Under the pieces are notes generated by a model that was given only the letters and a program-made list of their open reading frames with translations, was not told the DNA's origin and searched no databases. A DNA stretch of 64,000 nucleotides from assembly GCA_963726775.1 (NCBI GenBank), contig CAVSDL010000013.1, positions 22,552-86,551 of the forward strand. Reading direction: 5' to 3'. Source of the stretch: CAIWHR01 sp963726775 (GTDB lineage: Bacteria; Pseudomonadota; Gammaproteobacteria; Burkholderiales; Casimicrobiaceae). Positions 7,914-17,870 of the stretch are shown piece by piece. How positions within the stretch are numbered: position 1 is the first letter of the stretch; every line of letters begins with the position of its first letter. A program made the translations under genes and the position numbers.

Positions 7914-8600
7914 TCAGTGCAGCTTTGCCGCCGCGCCGCAGCACTGCTTGAACTTTTTTCCACTGCCGCACGGACAAGGATCGTTGCGCCCGGTTTTCGG
8001 CGTCGCGCGACGCACGGTCTCCGGCGGCGTGCGCAGCGCCTCCCAGTATTCGCGAACGTCGACGATCGCGTTGGCCAGGCCGTCTTCGCACGCTTTCACC
8101 AGTCTCCGCCATTCATCGGGTCTGAAGGCGCGCCGTTCCTTGGCCGGCAACTCGCCGGCGAGGACCACGAACGGATAGAGCAGTTCATCCACTTCGTCCG
8201 GATCGCCGCGCTCGAACCAGTCGACCGGCGACAGGCCGACGCCATCCAGATATCCGCCGCACCACGTGGCGTAGTCCTTGTCGGTGCCGTCCGGCCCGTA
8301 CAGGATCAGTTCGAAGCCGTCCCGCGCGACTTCCGCCGTGGCCTGCCTGCGGAAGCGCATCACCAGGTCCAGCGTCTCGCGCTTTTCCGTGTCGCTCGCG
8401 AACTCGGGGTTTTCGCCCAGCGCGGCGGACATCCATTCCGATGGCACGGCCGGTTCCGGCCCGCTCGCGATGGCGTAGAAAAGGCCCTGCAACGCGTCCA
8501 GCGGCATTGCCTCGCCGCGGCGCGGCTCGGAATCGAGGAGCGCCTCGAGCCGATCGAGTTCGGCCGGAGTCAGCGGCGCCATGGAGTCAAGCGTTGTCAT
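7914..8600 (-). CDS. UPF0149 (YecA/YgfB-like) family protein with C-terminal SEC-C zinc motif
   Basis: A 228-residue protein. The N-terminal region has LTPAELDRLEALLDS and DALQGLFYAIASGP, typical of UPF0149. A central CGGYLDGV segment matches the YecA family WCxGFLxG motif. The C-terminus (about residues 205-223) is a SEC-C metal-binding motif, RNDPCPCGSGKKFKQCC, which in SecA binds zinc and contacts SecB or ribosomes. The start at 8600 has AAGGA six bases upstream. The family is associated with SecA/ribosome interactions, but individual roles are mostly unknown. Confidence 0.9.
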   Translation of the reverse strand: MTTLDSMAPLTPAELDRLEALLDSEPRRGEAMPLDALQGLFYAIASGPEPAVPSEWMSAALGENPEFASDTEKRETLDLVMRFRRQATAEVARDGFELILYGPDGTDKDYATWCGGYLDGVGLSPVDWFERGDPDEVDELLYPFVVLAGELPAKERRAFRPDEWRRLVKACEDGLANAIVDVREYWEALRTPPETVRRATPKTGRNDPCPCGSGKKFKQCCGAAAKLH

Positions 8601-8706
8601 GCGGAGTCCTTCCGCCTGCGCCGGCCGCACAGTGCGGACGCATCGGGGCAGATTTCCATTATGAGGTAATCTGCGGGCGGTTCGAACTCGCGCCGATCCC
8701 TATCCG

Positions 8707-9636
8707 ATGCGCCCCCCTTCCAAGGCTCGCTCAAGACCCCTGCGCATTTCGGTCGCCATCGGCGTCCTCGCCCTGGTCGCCGGCGGCTGCATCGGTCTCG
8801 CGCAGGAGGAACGCGAACTCCTGTTCCGCCCGACCCGCGCCGACGCGGGTTGGTACGGCGGCGTGCCTGCCGCGGTGCAGGACGTGTACCTGCCCGTCGG
8901 ACCCGGCGGGAGCCAGCGGATGCACGCCTGGTGGTGGCCGGATGACCAACCGCGCGCGCCGGTCGTGCTCTATCTCCATGGCGCGCGCTGGAACCTCACG
9001 GGGCACTTCAATCGCATCGCGCAACTGCGGCGGTTCGGGTTTTCCGTGTTCGCGATCGACTATCGCGGCTTCGGCCGGAGCGACGGCGACCTGCCCTCCG
9101 AAGCCACCGTGTACGAGGATGCACGCGCCGCGTGGCAGTGGTTGGCGACCAAGGAGCCCGATCCGTCGCGACGCTTCATCTACGGCCATTCGCTGGGCGG
9201 TGCCGTCGCCGTGGATCTCGCCGTGCAGCTGGCGAACGACGGTGCGGGTGCGCGCGGCCTGATCGTCGAATCGTCGTTCACATCGCTGGCCGACATGGCG
9301 TCCGAGGTGAGCCACGGCTGGCTCCCCGTCGGGCTGTTGACGCAGAAGTTCGACTCGATCGGGAAAATAGGGCATGTTCGGACGCCCGTGCTGGTGGTGC
9401 ATGGCGCCAGCGATCGGTATGTGCCGATGCGCTTCAGCGAAGCCCTTTACGCCGCGGCTTCCGCGCCGAAGAAACTGCTGCTGGTGCAGAACGGAACCCA
9501 CAACAACAGCATGTGGCAAGGCGACGCCGACTACCTGCGGGCGCTGGTCGAGCTCTTCGATCTCGGCGCGACTCTGCGGCGCGATGGCTCGGCCGATCGG
9601 CCGCTCCGCGCGGGTCCGACTCCCGCCAAAGGCTGA
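8707..9636 (+). CDS. Alpha/beta hydrolase, predicted lipoprotein
   Basis: A 309-residue protein. The leader RISVAIGVLALVAGGC ends in a lipobox-like VAGGC, so a membrane-anchored periplasmic lipoprotein is likely. The alpha/beta-hydrolase core (BEM46/serine-aminopeptidase type) shows LYLHGARWN for the oxyanion strand, the nucleophile elbow GHSLGG, the acid in GASDRYVP and the catalytic His in NGTHNNS, giving a complete Ser-Asp-His triad. It probably acts as an esterase or peptidase on small substrates; the substrate is unknown. It stands alone and is divergent from the SEC-C gene. Confidence 0.88.
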   Translation: MRPPSKARSRPLRISVAIGVLALVAGGCIGLAQEERELLFRPTRADAGWYGGVPAAVQDVYLPVGPGGSQRMHAWWWPDDQPRAPVVLYLHGARWNLTGHFNRIAQLRRFGFSVFAIDYRGFGRSDGDLPSEATVYEDARAAWQWLATKEPDPSRRFIYGHSLGGAVAVDLAVQLANDGAGARGLIVESSFTSLADMASEVSHGWLPVGLLTQKFDSIGKIGHVRTPVLVVHGASDRYVPMRFSEALYAAASAPKKLLLVQNGTHNNSMWQGDADYLRALVELFDLGATLRRDGSADRPLRAGPTPAKG

Positions 9637-9841
9637 GTGGAAACGCCGGGGCGCCCGGCGATCGATGCGCGCCGGAGCGCGCGTCCCGACGATCACGAAG
9701 CCGGTCAACGGATGTGCCCGACCCGCGTTATAGTTGCTGCGGGTACCGGCCGCATTCTCCGCGCCGTGGAATTCCGGTGGCACGCATGAACTTGACGCGA
9801 CGCGGCGCGTCCAACCTACCTCACGTGGAGGAGGGCCTGCC

Positions 9842-10399
9842 GTGAAGAAGCTAGCGCTTGCACTCGTCGGAATGTTCGCCGCAGCCTGCATCGCCGACGC
9901 GGCGTTGGCGCAACGCGGCGGTGGCGGCGGTCGTGGTGGCTACACCGGCGGCGGACAAGGCGGCGGCTCCTGGCAAGGCGGCAGTGGCGGCTGGCACGGC
10001 GGAAGCGGCGGCTGGCATGGCGGCTATTCGGGTTGGCGCGGCGGATATTGGGGCGGCGGGTGGTATGGCGGCAACGTTGGCCTGTACTTCGGCTTTCCGG
10101 GGTATTGGTGGCCGGGCTACTACGGCGCTCCGTATTATGACTACGGGTATCCCTATGCCTCCGCGCCCTACCCGGCCTACGCCCAGCAGGAGCCCGTCGT
10201 TTACGTCCAGCAGCCGCAGGCGGGCGCTCCCGCCAGTCCGCCGGTAACGGCCCCGGCGAATGCACCAGCGGTCTCCTGGTTCTACTGCGTCGATCCCCCC
10301 GGATACTACCCCTACGTCCAGAGCTGCTCGAAGGCCTGGATGCGGGTCGTGCCGGACCCGACGCAGCCTCCCCCCGGACCTGTCGAGCAGCCGCGCTGA
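9842..10399 (+). CDS. Glycine-rich secreted protein
   Basis: A 185-residue protein. The GTG at 9842 is fixed by GGAGGAGG seven bases upstream and gives a clean signal peptide ending ADAALA-QRGG. The mature part is low-complexity: a Gly/Trp/Ser/Tyr-rich region (GGWHGGSGGWHGGYSGWRGG) of about 60 residues, then Tyr/Pro-rich sequence. A short conserved C-terminal region begins WFYCVDPPGYYPYVQSC and includes W-R-V-P-P-P. Proteins with this tail recur in proteobacteria as periplasmic or envelope proteins of unknown function. It lies 16 bp before a glycine-zipper lipoprotein gene, so the two probably form an operon. Confidence 0.85.
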   Translation: MKKLALALVGMFAAACIADAALAQRGGGGGRGGYTGGGQGGGSWQGGSGGWHGGSGGWHGGYSGWRGGYWGGGWYGGNVGLYFGFPGYWWPGYYGAPYYDYGYPYASAPYPAYAQQEPVVYVQQPQAGAPASPPVTAPANAPAVSWFYCVDPPGYYPYVQSCSKAWMRVVPDPTQPPPGPVEQPR

Positions 10400-10415
10400 C
10401 GCGGACGGCCAGGTC

Positions 10416-10988
10416 ATGAAAGTGCGAGCCATTGCGCTGCCGCTGGTAGCCACCGCGCTGTTGGGCGCCTGTGCCACCGTGCCCAGCGGCCCCGCGGTCA
10501 TGGCGTTGCCCGGGACCGGCAAGAGCTTCGACGCGTTCCAGCGCGACGGAATGGCGTGCCAGCAGTTCGCGAGCGTGGCCGTGGGCGGTGCGGCGCCGGG
10601 TCAGGCAGCGGCCGACAGTGCAGTCTCGAGTGCTGTGGCCGGCGCGGCAATCGGCGCCGCCGCCGGCGCGATCATCGGATCCGCGACGGGCCAGGCAGGG
10701 CAGGGCGCGGCGATCGGCGCCGGCACGGGCCTCCTGTTCGGCAGCGCGGCGGGCAGCAATGCCGCCGGCTTGACCTACTACGAGATGCAGCGCCGTTACG
10801 ACATGGCGTACCTGCAATGCATGTACGCCAGGGGCAATCAGGTTCCCGTCCGAACGGGTTTCCGCGGCCCGACCGCGGCCGTCCAGCCAGGCTATCCGCC
10901 GCCGACCGCGTCGCCGCCGAATTACCCGCTGCCCAACACCCCGCCGCCGGGTTACCCGCCGCCCAATACCCCGCCACCGCGGGTGTAA
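10416..10988 (+). CDS. Glycine-zipper lipoprotein with proline-rich repeat tail
   Basis: A 190-residue protein. The signal sequence ends LLGACATV, a lipobox with Cys at about residue 19. Residues about 70-110 are a glycine zipper (AGAAIGAAAGAIIGSATGQ and AAIGAGTGLLFGSAAG), which in this class packs transmembrane or outer-membrane helices. YYEMQRRYDMAYLQCMYARGN is the usual conserved block after the zipper. The C-terminus is three imperfect ten-residue repeats of the YPPPNTPPPG type. The likely location is the outer membrane or periplasm, with a structural role. Confidence 0.87.
   Translation: MKVRAIALPLVATALLGACATVPSGPAVMALPGTGKSFDAFQRDGMACQQFASVAVGGAAPGQAAADSAVSSAVAGAAIGAAAGAIIGSATGQAGQGAAIGAGTGLLFGSAAGSNAAGLTYYEMQRRYDMAYLQCMYARGNQVPVRTGFRGPTAAVQPGYPPPTASPPNYPLPNTPPPGYPPPNTPPPRV
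10892..10981 (+). repeat. Three 30-bp tandem repeats inside the lipoprotein gene
   Basis: Three consecutive 30-bp units encode YPPPTASPPN, YPLPNTPPPG and YPPPNTPPPR. The last two units are nearly identical at DNA level and the first is diverged. This is consistent with slipped-strand expansion of a proline-rich tail. Confidence 0.7.
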
Positions 10989-11113
10989 GCACGACGCAAG
11001 GTGCCGCGGTTTCGGGCCGCGCGCGCTGGCGCGACGGCGCATAGTCCGCCTCCACGCGCGCCTCGCTCCCGACACGCGGGCGCGCCCCTCGGCCGTGAGT
11101 CGCCGGCCGGTTC

Positions 11114-12733
<1,620 letters not shown>

Positions 12734-12821
12734 CGATTCCGGTCGGCGGCGGCGACAGGCCGCGGCGCGATGCTGGAAAACAAATGCCGCCGGCCGGGAG
12801 CGGCGGGCGGCAAGGCGGGCA

Positions 12822-12827
12822 ATTATA
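12822..12827 (-). promoter_or_regulatory. Extended -10 promoter element of prfC
   Basis: Read on the minus strand, the sequence is TTGCTATAATTGCC: a perfect TATAAT preceded by TG one base away, i.e. an extended -10 element. It sits about 90 bases before the prfC start, in an AT patch within otherwise very GC-rich DNA. No convincing -35 is seen, as is usual for extended -10 promoters. Confidence 0.6.
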
Positions 12828-12997
12828 GCAATTGCGCGCGGTGGCTTCGGTCTGCCCGACGTCCCGTCCGAATCGGAGCACGCAGGTTCTGCGCCGCACT
12901 CTGGCGCGGAAGCGCGCGCAGTTGCCGGATCACTGGCTCGATGGCTCGGCTTGGCGCAGTCGCAACGACCTACCGACGCGATCCGCCGGCGTCCGCT

Positions 12998-13558
12998 TCA
13001 GCGCATCACGTTGCGTTCGATCCACTGCGCGTAGGCCTGAAGGAACTTGACCAGAAACTCGCGCGTCGATTCGTTGATGAGCACGCCCTTGTCGTCGAAG
13101 AAGCCGGCGCCACCGCCGAGGTACGCCTCCGGCTGGGACATCGCGGGCACGTTCAGGAACACCAGCGACTGCCGCAGGTGGTGATTGGCCCCGAACCCGC
13201 CGATTGCGCCGGGGGAGACGCTGACGATGGCGCCCGGCTTGCCGCTCCATACGCTCTTGCCGTAAGGGCGCGAGCCGACATCGATGGCGTTCTTCAGCAC
13301 GCCGGGCACCGACCGGTTGTATTCGGGGGTCACGAACAGCAGCGCGTCCGCTTGCGCGATCCGTTCCTTGAAGTCGCGCACCGCCGGCGGCGCGTCTGCC
13401 TCGCGGTCCTGGTCGAACAGCGGGAGGCCGCCGATCTCGACGATGCCGAGCTTCAGCGTCGCCGGTGCGAGTCCGGCCAGCGCATGCGCCATCTTGCGAT
13501 TGAGAGAGTCCTTGCGCAGGCTGCCGACAAGGACGGCGACTTGATATGCGGTGGTCAT
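12998..13558 (-). CDS. NADPH-dependent FMN reductase
   Basis: A 186-residue flavodoxin-fold protein. VLVGSLRKDSLNRKMAHAL is the FMN-phosphate-binding loop (G-S-x-R-x-x-S), and PEYNRSVPGVLKNAIDVGSR is the family signature that defines the flavin site and dimer. It resembles ChrR/YieF/azoreductase-type NAD(P)H:quinone or chromate reductases. The start at 13558 gives MTTAYQVAVLVGS; the in-frame upstream sequence is judged non-coding. A HicA-like gene ends 64 bp upstream on the same strand. Confidence 0.93.
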   Translation of the reverse strand: MTTAYQVAVLVGSLRKDSLNRKMAHALAGLAPATLKLGIVEIGGLPLFDQDREADAPPAVRDFKERIAQADALLFVTPEYNRSVPGVLKNAIDVGSRPYGKSVWSGKPGAIVSVSPGAIGGFGANHHLRQSLVFLNVPAMSQPEAYLGGGAGFFDDKGVLINESTREFLVKFLQAYAQWIERNVMR

Positions 13559-13622
13559 GATTGTCCGTTCCGCGGCGTGCGATCGCCGCCAGGTGTCTCG
13601 AATGATCGGTCGAGGGTGTCCA

Positions 13623-13904
13623 TCACGTCGTTTTTCCGGCCTGGTACAGAGAGGGCGTGACGCGCGCATGCGCCAGGTATTCGCGCAGGTGCATGATGTC
13701 CTGCCGGCCGAGCGCATTGCCGCCATGCGGCCGGTGCAGGATGCCTTCGTGGCCGTTGAGCTTGACGCGAACGCGCGTGCCGGCGAGCGATTCGACGACG
13801 GCCCCGAGATGTCGCAGCAGGGATTCGATTTCCCGCCACTGGATGTTGCCGTTGACGGGATCCTGGAAGATCGCCTTGATCAGGTTTTCGTGTTTGTGGC
13901 TCAT
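13623..13904 (-). CDS. HicA-like toxin-family protein without a HicB partner
   Basis: A 93-residue protein. KHENLIKAIFQDPVNGNIQWREIESLLRHLG and the beta strand TRVRVKLNGHEGILHRPH match the solitary HicA-family proteins of beta- and gammaproteobacteria. These keep the double-stranded-RNA-binding-like fold and a His near HRPH. Classical HicA is an mRNA interferase paired with the antitoxin HicB. No hicB-like gene is adjacent: one neighbour is an FMN reductase and the other is a divergent polymerase gene. It may be an RNA-binding orphan rather than a toxin. Confidence 0.72.
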   Translation of the reverse strand: MSHKHENLIKAIFQDPVNGNIQWREIESLLRHLGAVVESLAGTRVRVKLNGHEGILHRPHGGNALGRQDIMHLREYLAHARVTPSLYQAGKTT

Positions 13905-14059
13905 GGAAATGGGGTTCTGCGGGGCGCGGTTCGGGATTCCGGCGCGGCGGGTCAGGCCGGCCGGAGATTTCCGGAATCTTATCCTGCCCGTATCACTTGC
14001 GCACAGGGTGCGAGCAGGCCCTAGACTATCGCTGCCGCGGAGTCCTGGTTCCGTCAGCG

Positions 14060-15337
14060 ATGCCTGCACCCCTCCAACGCCTGATTGCCCACCTCGACAT
14101 GGACGCCTTCTACGCGTCCGTCGAGTTGTTGCGCTATCCGGAATTGCTGCGGCAGCCCGTCGTGATCGGCGGGGGTCGCCGTCATCAGCCGGTCGAGCAC
14201 ATCGATCCGGCCACCGGCTGCAGTGTCCGCACGTTTGCGACGCTGCGCGGCTATGCCGGCCGCGGCGTGATCACCACGGCGACGTACGAAGCGCGAGCTC
14301 TCGGGCTGCACTCGGCGATGGGGCTGATGAAGGCCGCCCAGCTCGCGCCCGAAACCGTACTGTTGCCGACGGATTTCGAGGCGTACCGCAAGTATTCACG
14401 GCTGTTCAAGGCCGCGGTCGCCGCGATTGCGCCGAAAATACAGGACAACGGCATCGACGAGATCTACATCGACCTGACGGGCTTGGAACCGTCACCGGCG
14501 TCTCCAATCCCGACGGGCGACGGGGAAGAACGCGCGCCGACGGAGCGATACGCGGCCGAACCGGAACCGGACGACGACCCCTGGTGGCGCGCGCGCGATG
14601 TTGCGAAATCGATCAAGGAGGCGGTGCGTGCGGCGACAGGCCTCTCCTGTTCGATCGGCGTCGCGCCCAACAAGCTGCTGGCAAAGATCGCTTCGGAGCA
14701 GGACAAGCCGGATGGGCTCACGATGATCCGTCCCGATGACATTGCGCGCCGCATCTGGGTGCTGCCGGCGCGCCGGATCAACGGCATCGGTCCCAAGTCG
14801 AATGCCAGGCTGGAGGCGCTCGGCGTTCACACGATCGGCGAGCTCGCCGCGGCCGACCCGGCGTGGCTGATCGAGCATTTCGGCCGCAGCCACGGCGCGT
14901 GGATGCACGACGCCGCGAATGGTCGCGACGACCGCGAAATCGTGACCCATTCCGAACCCCGGACGATAAGCCGCGAGACCACCTTCGAGCGCGACCTGTC
15001 GGCCACGCGCGATCGCGATCTGCTGTCCGGGATTTTCACCCGGCTGTGCGCGGGCGTCGCCGATGACCTGGTGAACAAGGGTTACGTCGGCAGGACGATC
15101 GGCTTGAAACTGCGCTACGACAACTTCAAGACCGTGACCCGCGACCGGACGATCGACGTGCCGACCAACGACGCCAAGACGATTCGCCGTGCCGCGGGCG
15201 AGTGCCTGAAAAGAGTGCCGCTGGACCGGCGCATCCGGTTGCTCGGCGTGCGCGTCGGCGCCCTTTGTCCCGCGGATGCCGGCGCGACCGCAGCGGCGCC
15301 CGATTCGGACGTGACCACACCGTCGCTATTCGAGTAG
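14060..15337 (+). CDS. dinB: DNA polymerase IV-type Y-family translesion polymerase
   Basis: A 425-residue protein, longer than E. coli Pol IV (351). The palm motif HLDMDAFYASVE carries the catalytic Asp at 13. GIDEIYIDLTG carries the Asp-Glu pair at about 133-134, and SCSIGVAPNKLLAKIASEQDKPDGL is the Y-family signature. Helix-hairpin-helix and little-finger regions follow. Two inserts set it apart: about 25 residues at 40-68 (GRRHQPVEHIDPATGCSVRTF) and about 30 acidic residues at 143-175. It bypasses damaged bases during replication stress. It is divergent from the HicA-like gene, and no LexA box was recognised upstream. Confidence 0.92.
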   Translation: MPAPLQRLIAHLDMDAFYASVELLRYPELLRQPVVIGGGRRHQPVEHIDPATGCSVRTFATLRGYAGRGVITTATYEARALGLHSAMGLMKAAQLAPETVLLPTDFEAYRKYSRLFKAAVAAIAPKIQDNGIDEIYIDLTGLEPSPASPIPTGDGEERAPTERYAAEPEPDDDPWWRARDVAKSIKEAVRAATGLSCSIGVAPNKLLAKIASEQDKPDGLTMIRPDDIARRIWVLPARRINGIGPKSNARLEALGVHTIGELAAADPAWLIEHFGRSHGAWMHDAANGRDDREIVTHSEPRTISRETTFERDLSATRDRDLLSGIFTRLCAGVADDLVNKGYVGRTIGLKLRYDNFKTVTRDRTIDVPTNDAKTIRRAAGECLKRVPLDRRIRLLGVRVGALCPADAGATAAAPDSDVTTPSLFE

Positions 15338-15384
15338 CGGTGGGTCGCGACGGCCAGTCCACCATCCGCGGTCGTTGGCTCAAG

Positions 15385-16803
15385 CTACGCTTCAAGCTCC
15401 GGTCGCCGCCGATGCCAGTCCGTCGCCTGCTGGAACGCCCGCCCGATCCGGATCAGCGTTGCCTCCGCAAACGGCGCGCCCATCAGCTGCACACCGATCG
15501 GCAGGCCGTCCGTCGACATCCCCGCTGGCAGTGTCAGCGCGCAGGCGCCGAGGTAATTGGCGGCGCGGGTGAACGTCGCGAGCGGCGTCGTGGACTCGTC
15601 GATCTCGGCGATCGGTGTGGCGGTGATCGGCAGGGTCGGCGTGAGCACCGCATCGCGCCCAAGCATCCAGTCCGCGAACGACGCTGCCGCGCGGCGCCGC
15701 AACACGAGTTCGTCGGCATGGTCGGCGGCGCTGATCGATTTCCCGGCGAGAATGCGCTTGCGCACCCAGGTGTCGATAGGCAGCGATGCATCTTCGATAT
15801 ACGCGCGGTGGTACGCATAGGCCTCGGCGGCGATCAGCCGCCCGTTGCGCACCATCAGGTCCTCCCAATCGAGCGGGACCGGCGATTCGTCGACGATCGC
15901 GCCCCGATTCCGCAGCACCGCCATCGCCGCGTCGCGCGCGCGGATGACTTCGGGCAGCGTGTACGCGGGAAAATATTCCGGCGCGAGGCAGGCGATGCGC
16001 ATGCCGCGAATGTCGGGTTCGCCGGCGAGCGGATTGGCCGGATCGAAACGTGGCGCCGAGAGCGTGGCGGGGTCATGCGGGTCCGGCCCGGCCATGGCGG
16101 CCGTGAGGAGCGCCGCATCCTCGACGGTGTGCACGAGGGGCCCGATCGAGTCGAGCGTCGTCGACAGCGGCACGGCGCCGTGGAGGCTGATGAGACCGTA
16201 CGTGGTCTTGAGCCCGGTAAGGCCGCAGAGCCCGGCGGGAATGCGCACCGATCCGCCGGTGTCGGAGCCGATTGCCGCGGGGACGAGGCCGCCGGCAACG
16301 GCGACCGCCGATCCGCTCGATGATCCGCCAGCGGCACGATGGGTGCGCAGGTCCCATGGATTCCACGAGGCGCCCATCGGCTGGTTGCGACCCCAGCCGC
16401 CGAACGCGAACTCGACCATGTGCGTCTTGCCGATCGGGATCATGCCCGCGGCGACGAGGCGCTCGACTGCCGTGGCGGTGTGGTTGGAAATCCGCCCGAG
16501 CCAGGACTTCGAGCCGGCCGTCGTCTGGCGGCCGTCGAGGTGCAGGAGATCCTTGAGCGCGATCGGCAGCCCCGCGAGCGGCCCGCGGTCGATGCCGGCC
16601 CGGCGTTCGCGGTCGGCGGCGTCCGCGCGAACGAGGGCGTCGCCGCGATAGACCTCGACGTACGCGTGTAGACGCCCGTCGAGCGCGTCGGTGCGCGCAA
16701 GACAGGCCGCGACGATCTCGCGCGACGAGGTCTCGCCGGCGGAAACCATGCGCGACAGGTCGGTCAGCGAGCGGAACGGGAGGTCGTCGGGCACGGGACG
16801 CAT
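15385..16803 (-). CDS. Amidase signature family enzyme
   Basis: A 472-residue protein, full length for the family. The Ser-cisSer-Lys triad is visible: Lys in LPIALKDLLHLDG, and the two serines in AAGGSSSGSAVAVAGGL and AAIGSDTGGSVRIPAGLCGL. The family hydrolyses amides, with members ranging from GatA to aliphatic and aryl amidases. No gatB or gatC lies nearby, so this is a catabolic or detoxifying amidase of unknown substrate. The start at 16803 gives MRPVPDDLPF. It is divergent from the Usp gene, with 134 bp between. Confidence 0.92.
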   Translation of the reverse strand: MRPVPDDLPFRSLTDLSRMVSAGETSSREIVAACLARTDALDGRLHAYVEVYRGDALVRADAADRERRAGIDRGPLAGLPIALKDLLHLDGRQTTAGSKSWLGRISNHTATAVERLVAAGMIPIGKTHMVEFAFGGWGRNQPMGASWNPWDLRTHRAAGGSSSGSAVAVAGGLVPAAIGSDTGGSVRIPAGLCGLTGLKTTYGLISLHGAVPLSTTLDSIGPLVHTVEDAALLTAAMAGPDPHDPATLSAPRFDPANPLAGEPDIRGMRIACLAPEYFPAYTLPEVIRARDAAMAVLRNRGAIVDESPVPLDWEDLMVRNGRLIAAEAYAYHRAYIEDASLPIDTWVRKRILAGKSISAADHADELVLRRRAAASFADWMLGRDAVLTPTLPITATPIAEIDESTTPLATFTRAANYLGACALTLPAGMSTDGLPIGVQLMGAPFAEATLIRIGRAFQQATDWHRRRPELEA

Positions 16804-16937
16804 TCGGGTACTGGCGGGCTGAACCTTGCGCGGCGGGGCCGACGGGCGCGTGACCCTGCGGCTACCCTGCGCCGAGTCAATGTACCGGCTTGCGATTTGC
16901 GGCAAGATGGGTATATCAACTCATCCACGAGGGCACC

Positions 16938-17777
16938 ATGACTTACCGGTCCATTCTTGTCCAGGTCGACGACACCGAATCCTGCGCGCACCGGCTGGAT
17001 TATGCCGCACGTCTCGCGAAGAAGTATCCGGCAGAACTGCTCGGCGCCTATCTCGTGCCTCCGAGCGAGCTCACGCCCTACGCGTCGGCGGTGATGTCCC
17101 CCGATTCGATCGGAAGATATCTGCGGGGCCTGGCCGAGGCGAAGGCCGCTGCCGAAGCCAGGTTTCGGGCTTCCACGGCGCGCGCCGGCGTCACCGGCGT
17201 CGAGTGGCGGGCGCCGGACGGGAACGCGATCGGAGCCGCCGTGCTGCACGCGCGCCACGCCGATCTCGCCATCCTCGGGCAGCCGCCGCGCGATGAACCG
17301 ACGATCGCGTTTGCCGTGGAGCTTGCCAACGCCGTCGTCATGCGTTGCGGCCGCCCGGTGTTGTTCGTGCCCTCCGTCGGCGAATACCCGACGGTCGGCG
17401 AGCGCGTGCTGATCGCATGGAAGGACTCGCGCGAATCGGCGCGGGCCGTCGCCGACGCGCTTCCGTTGCTCAAGGATGCGAAAAAGGTCTTTGCGGTCGC
17501 GGTCACCCCCAAGACGGACGAGAGCGCTCGCGAACGGTTCACCGACGCCCAGGTCGCCACGTTCCTGCGCCGGCATGGCGTCGACGCGACGGTGCGCCGC
17601 CTGTTCGCGGCGGACATCGACGCCGGCGAGCTTCTGCTGTCGCAGGCCGCGGATTTTGGCGCCGACATGATCGTGATGGGCGCGTACAGCCGCCCGCGGC
17701 TCGCGGAATTGGCGTGGGGCAGCGTGACCCAGGTCATGCTGTCGTCGATGACCGCGCCGGTGCTGATGTCGCACTGA
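16938..17777 (+). CDS. Universal stress protein, tandem UspA domains
   Basis: A 279-residue protein with two UspA-like folds, residues about 1-145 and 155-279. The first opens YRSILVQVDDTESCAHRLDYAARLAKKY, and the second opens VGERVLIAWKDSRESARAVADALP and ends GADMIVMGAYSRPRLAELAWGSVTQVMLSSMTAPVLMSH. The second domain keeps the ATP-binding-type motif G-A-Y-S-R/K...G-x-V-T near its C-terminus. The tandem form is common in proteobacteria and linked to general stress or dormancy. The start at 16938 follows GAGGG. Confidence 0.93.
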   Translation: MTYRSILVQVDDTESCAHRLDYAARLAKKYPAELLGAYLVPPSELTPYASAVMSPDSIGRYLRGLAEAKAAAEARFRASTARAGVTGVEWRAPDGNAIGAAVLHARHADLAILGQPPRDEPTIAFAVELANAVVMRCGRPVLFVPSVGEYPTVGERVLIAWKDSRESARAVADALPLLKDAKKVFAVAVTPKTDESARERFTDAQVATFLRRHGVDATVRRLFAADIDAGELLLSQAADFGADMIVMGAYSRPRLAELAWGSVTQVMLSSMTAPVLMSH

Positions 17778-17793
17778 GCGCGGGGCTTCGGAG

Positions 17794-17818
17794 TCGGGGC
17801 GCCGCATCGCAGCCCCGA
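17794..17818. terminator. Hairpin after the Usp gene
   Basis: TCGGGGC and GCCCCGA flank an 11-base loop, beginning 17 bases after the Usp stop codon. There is no following T-run, so it may be a rho-dependent or bidirectional transcript-end structure shared with the convergent lipoprotein gene. Confidence 0.4.
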
Positions 17819-17870
17819 TCCCTGCTGTGCGCGGCCTCGCGGGTGTCCTGGCCGATGGGGGCATCCGCGC

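Noticed and set aside
10892..10981. A CRISPR-like repeat array
   Set aside because: The 30-bp units are contiguous with no spacers and encode a proline-rich tail in frame.
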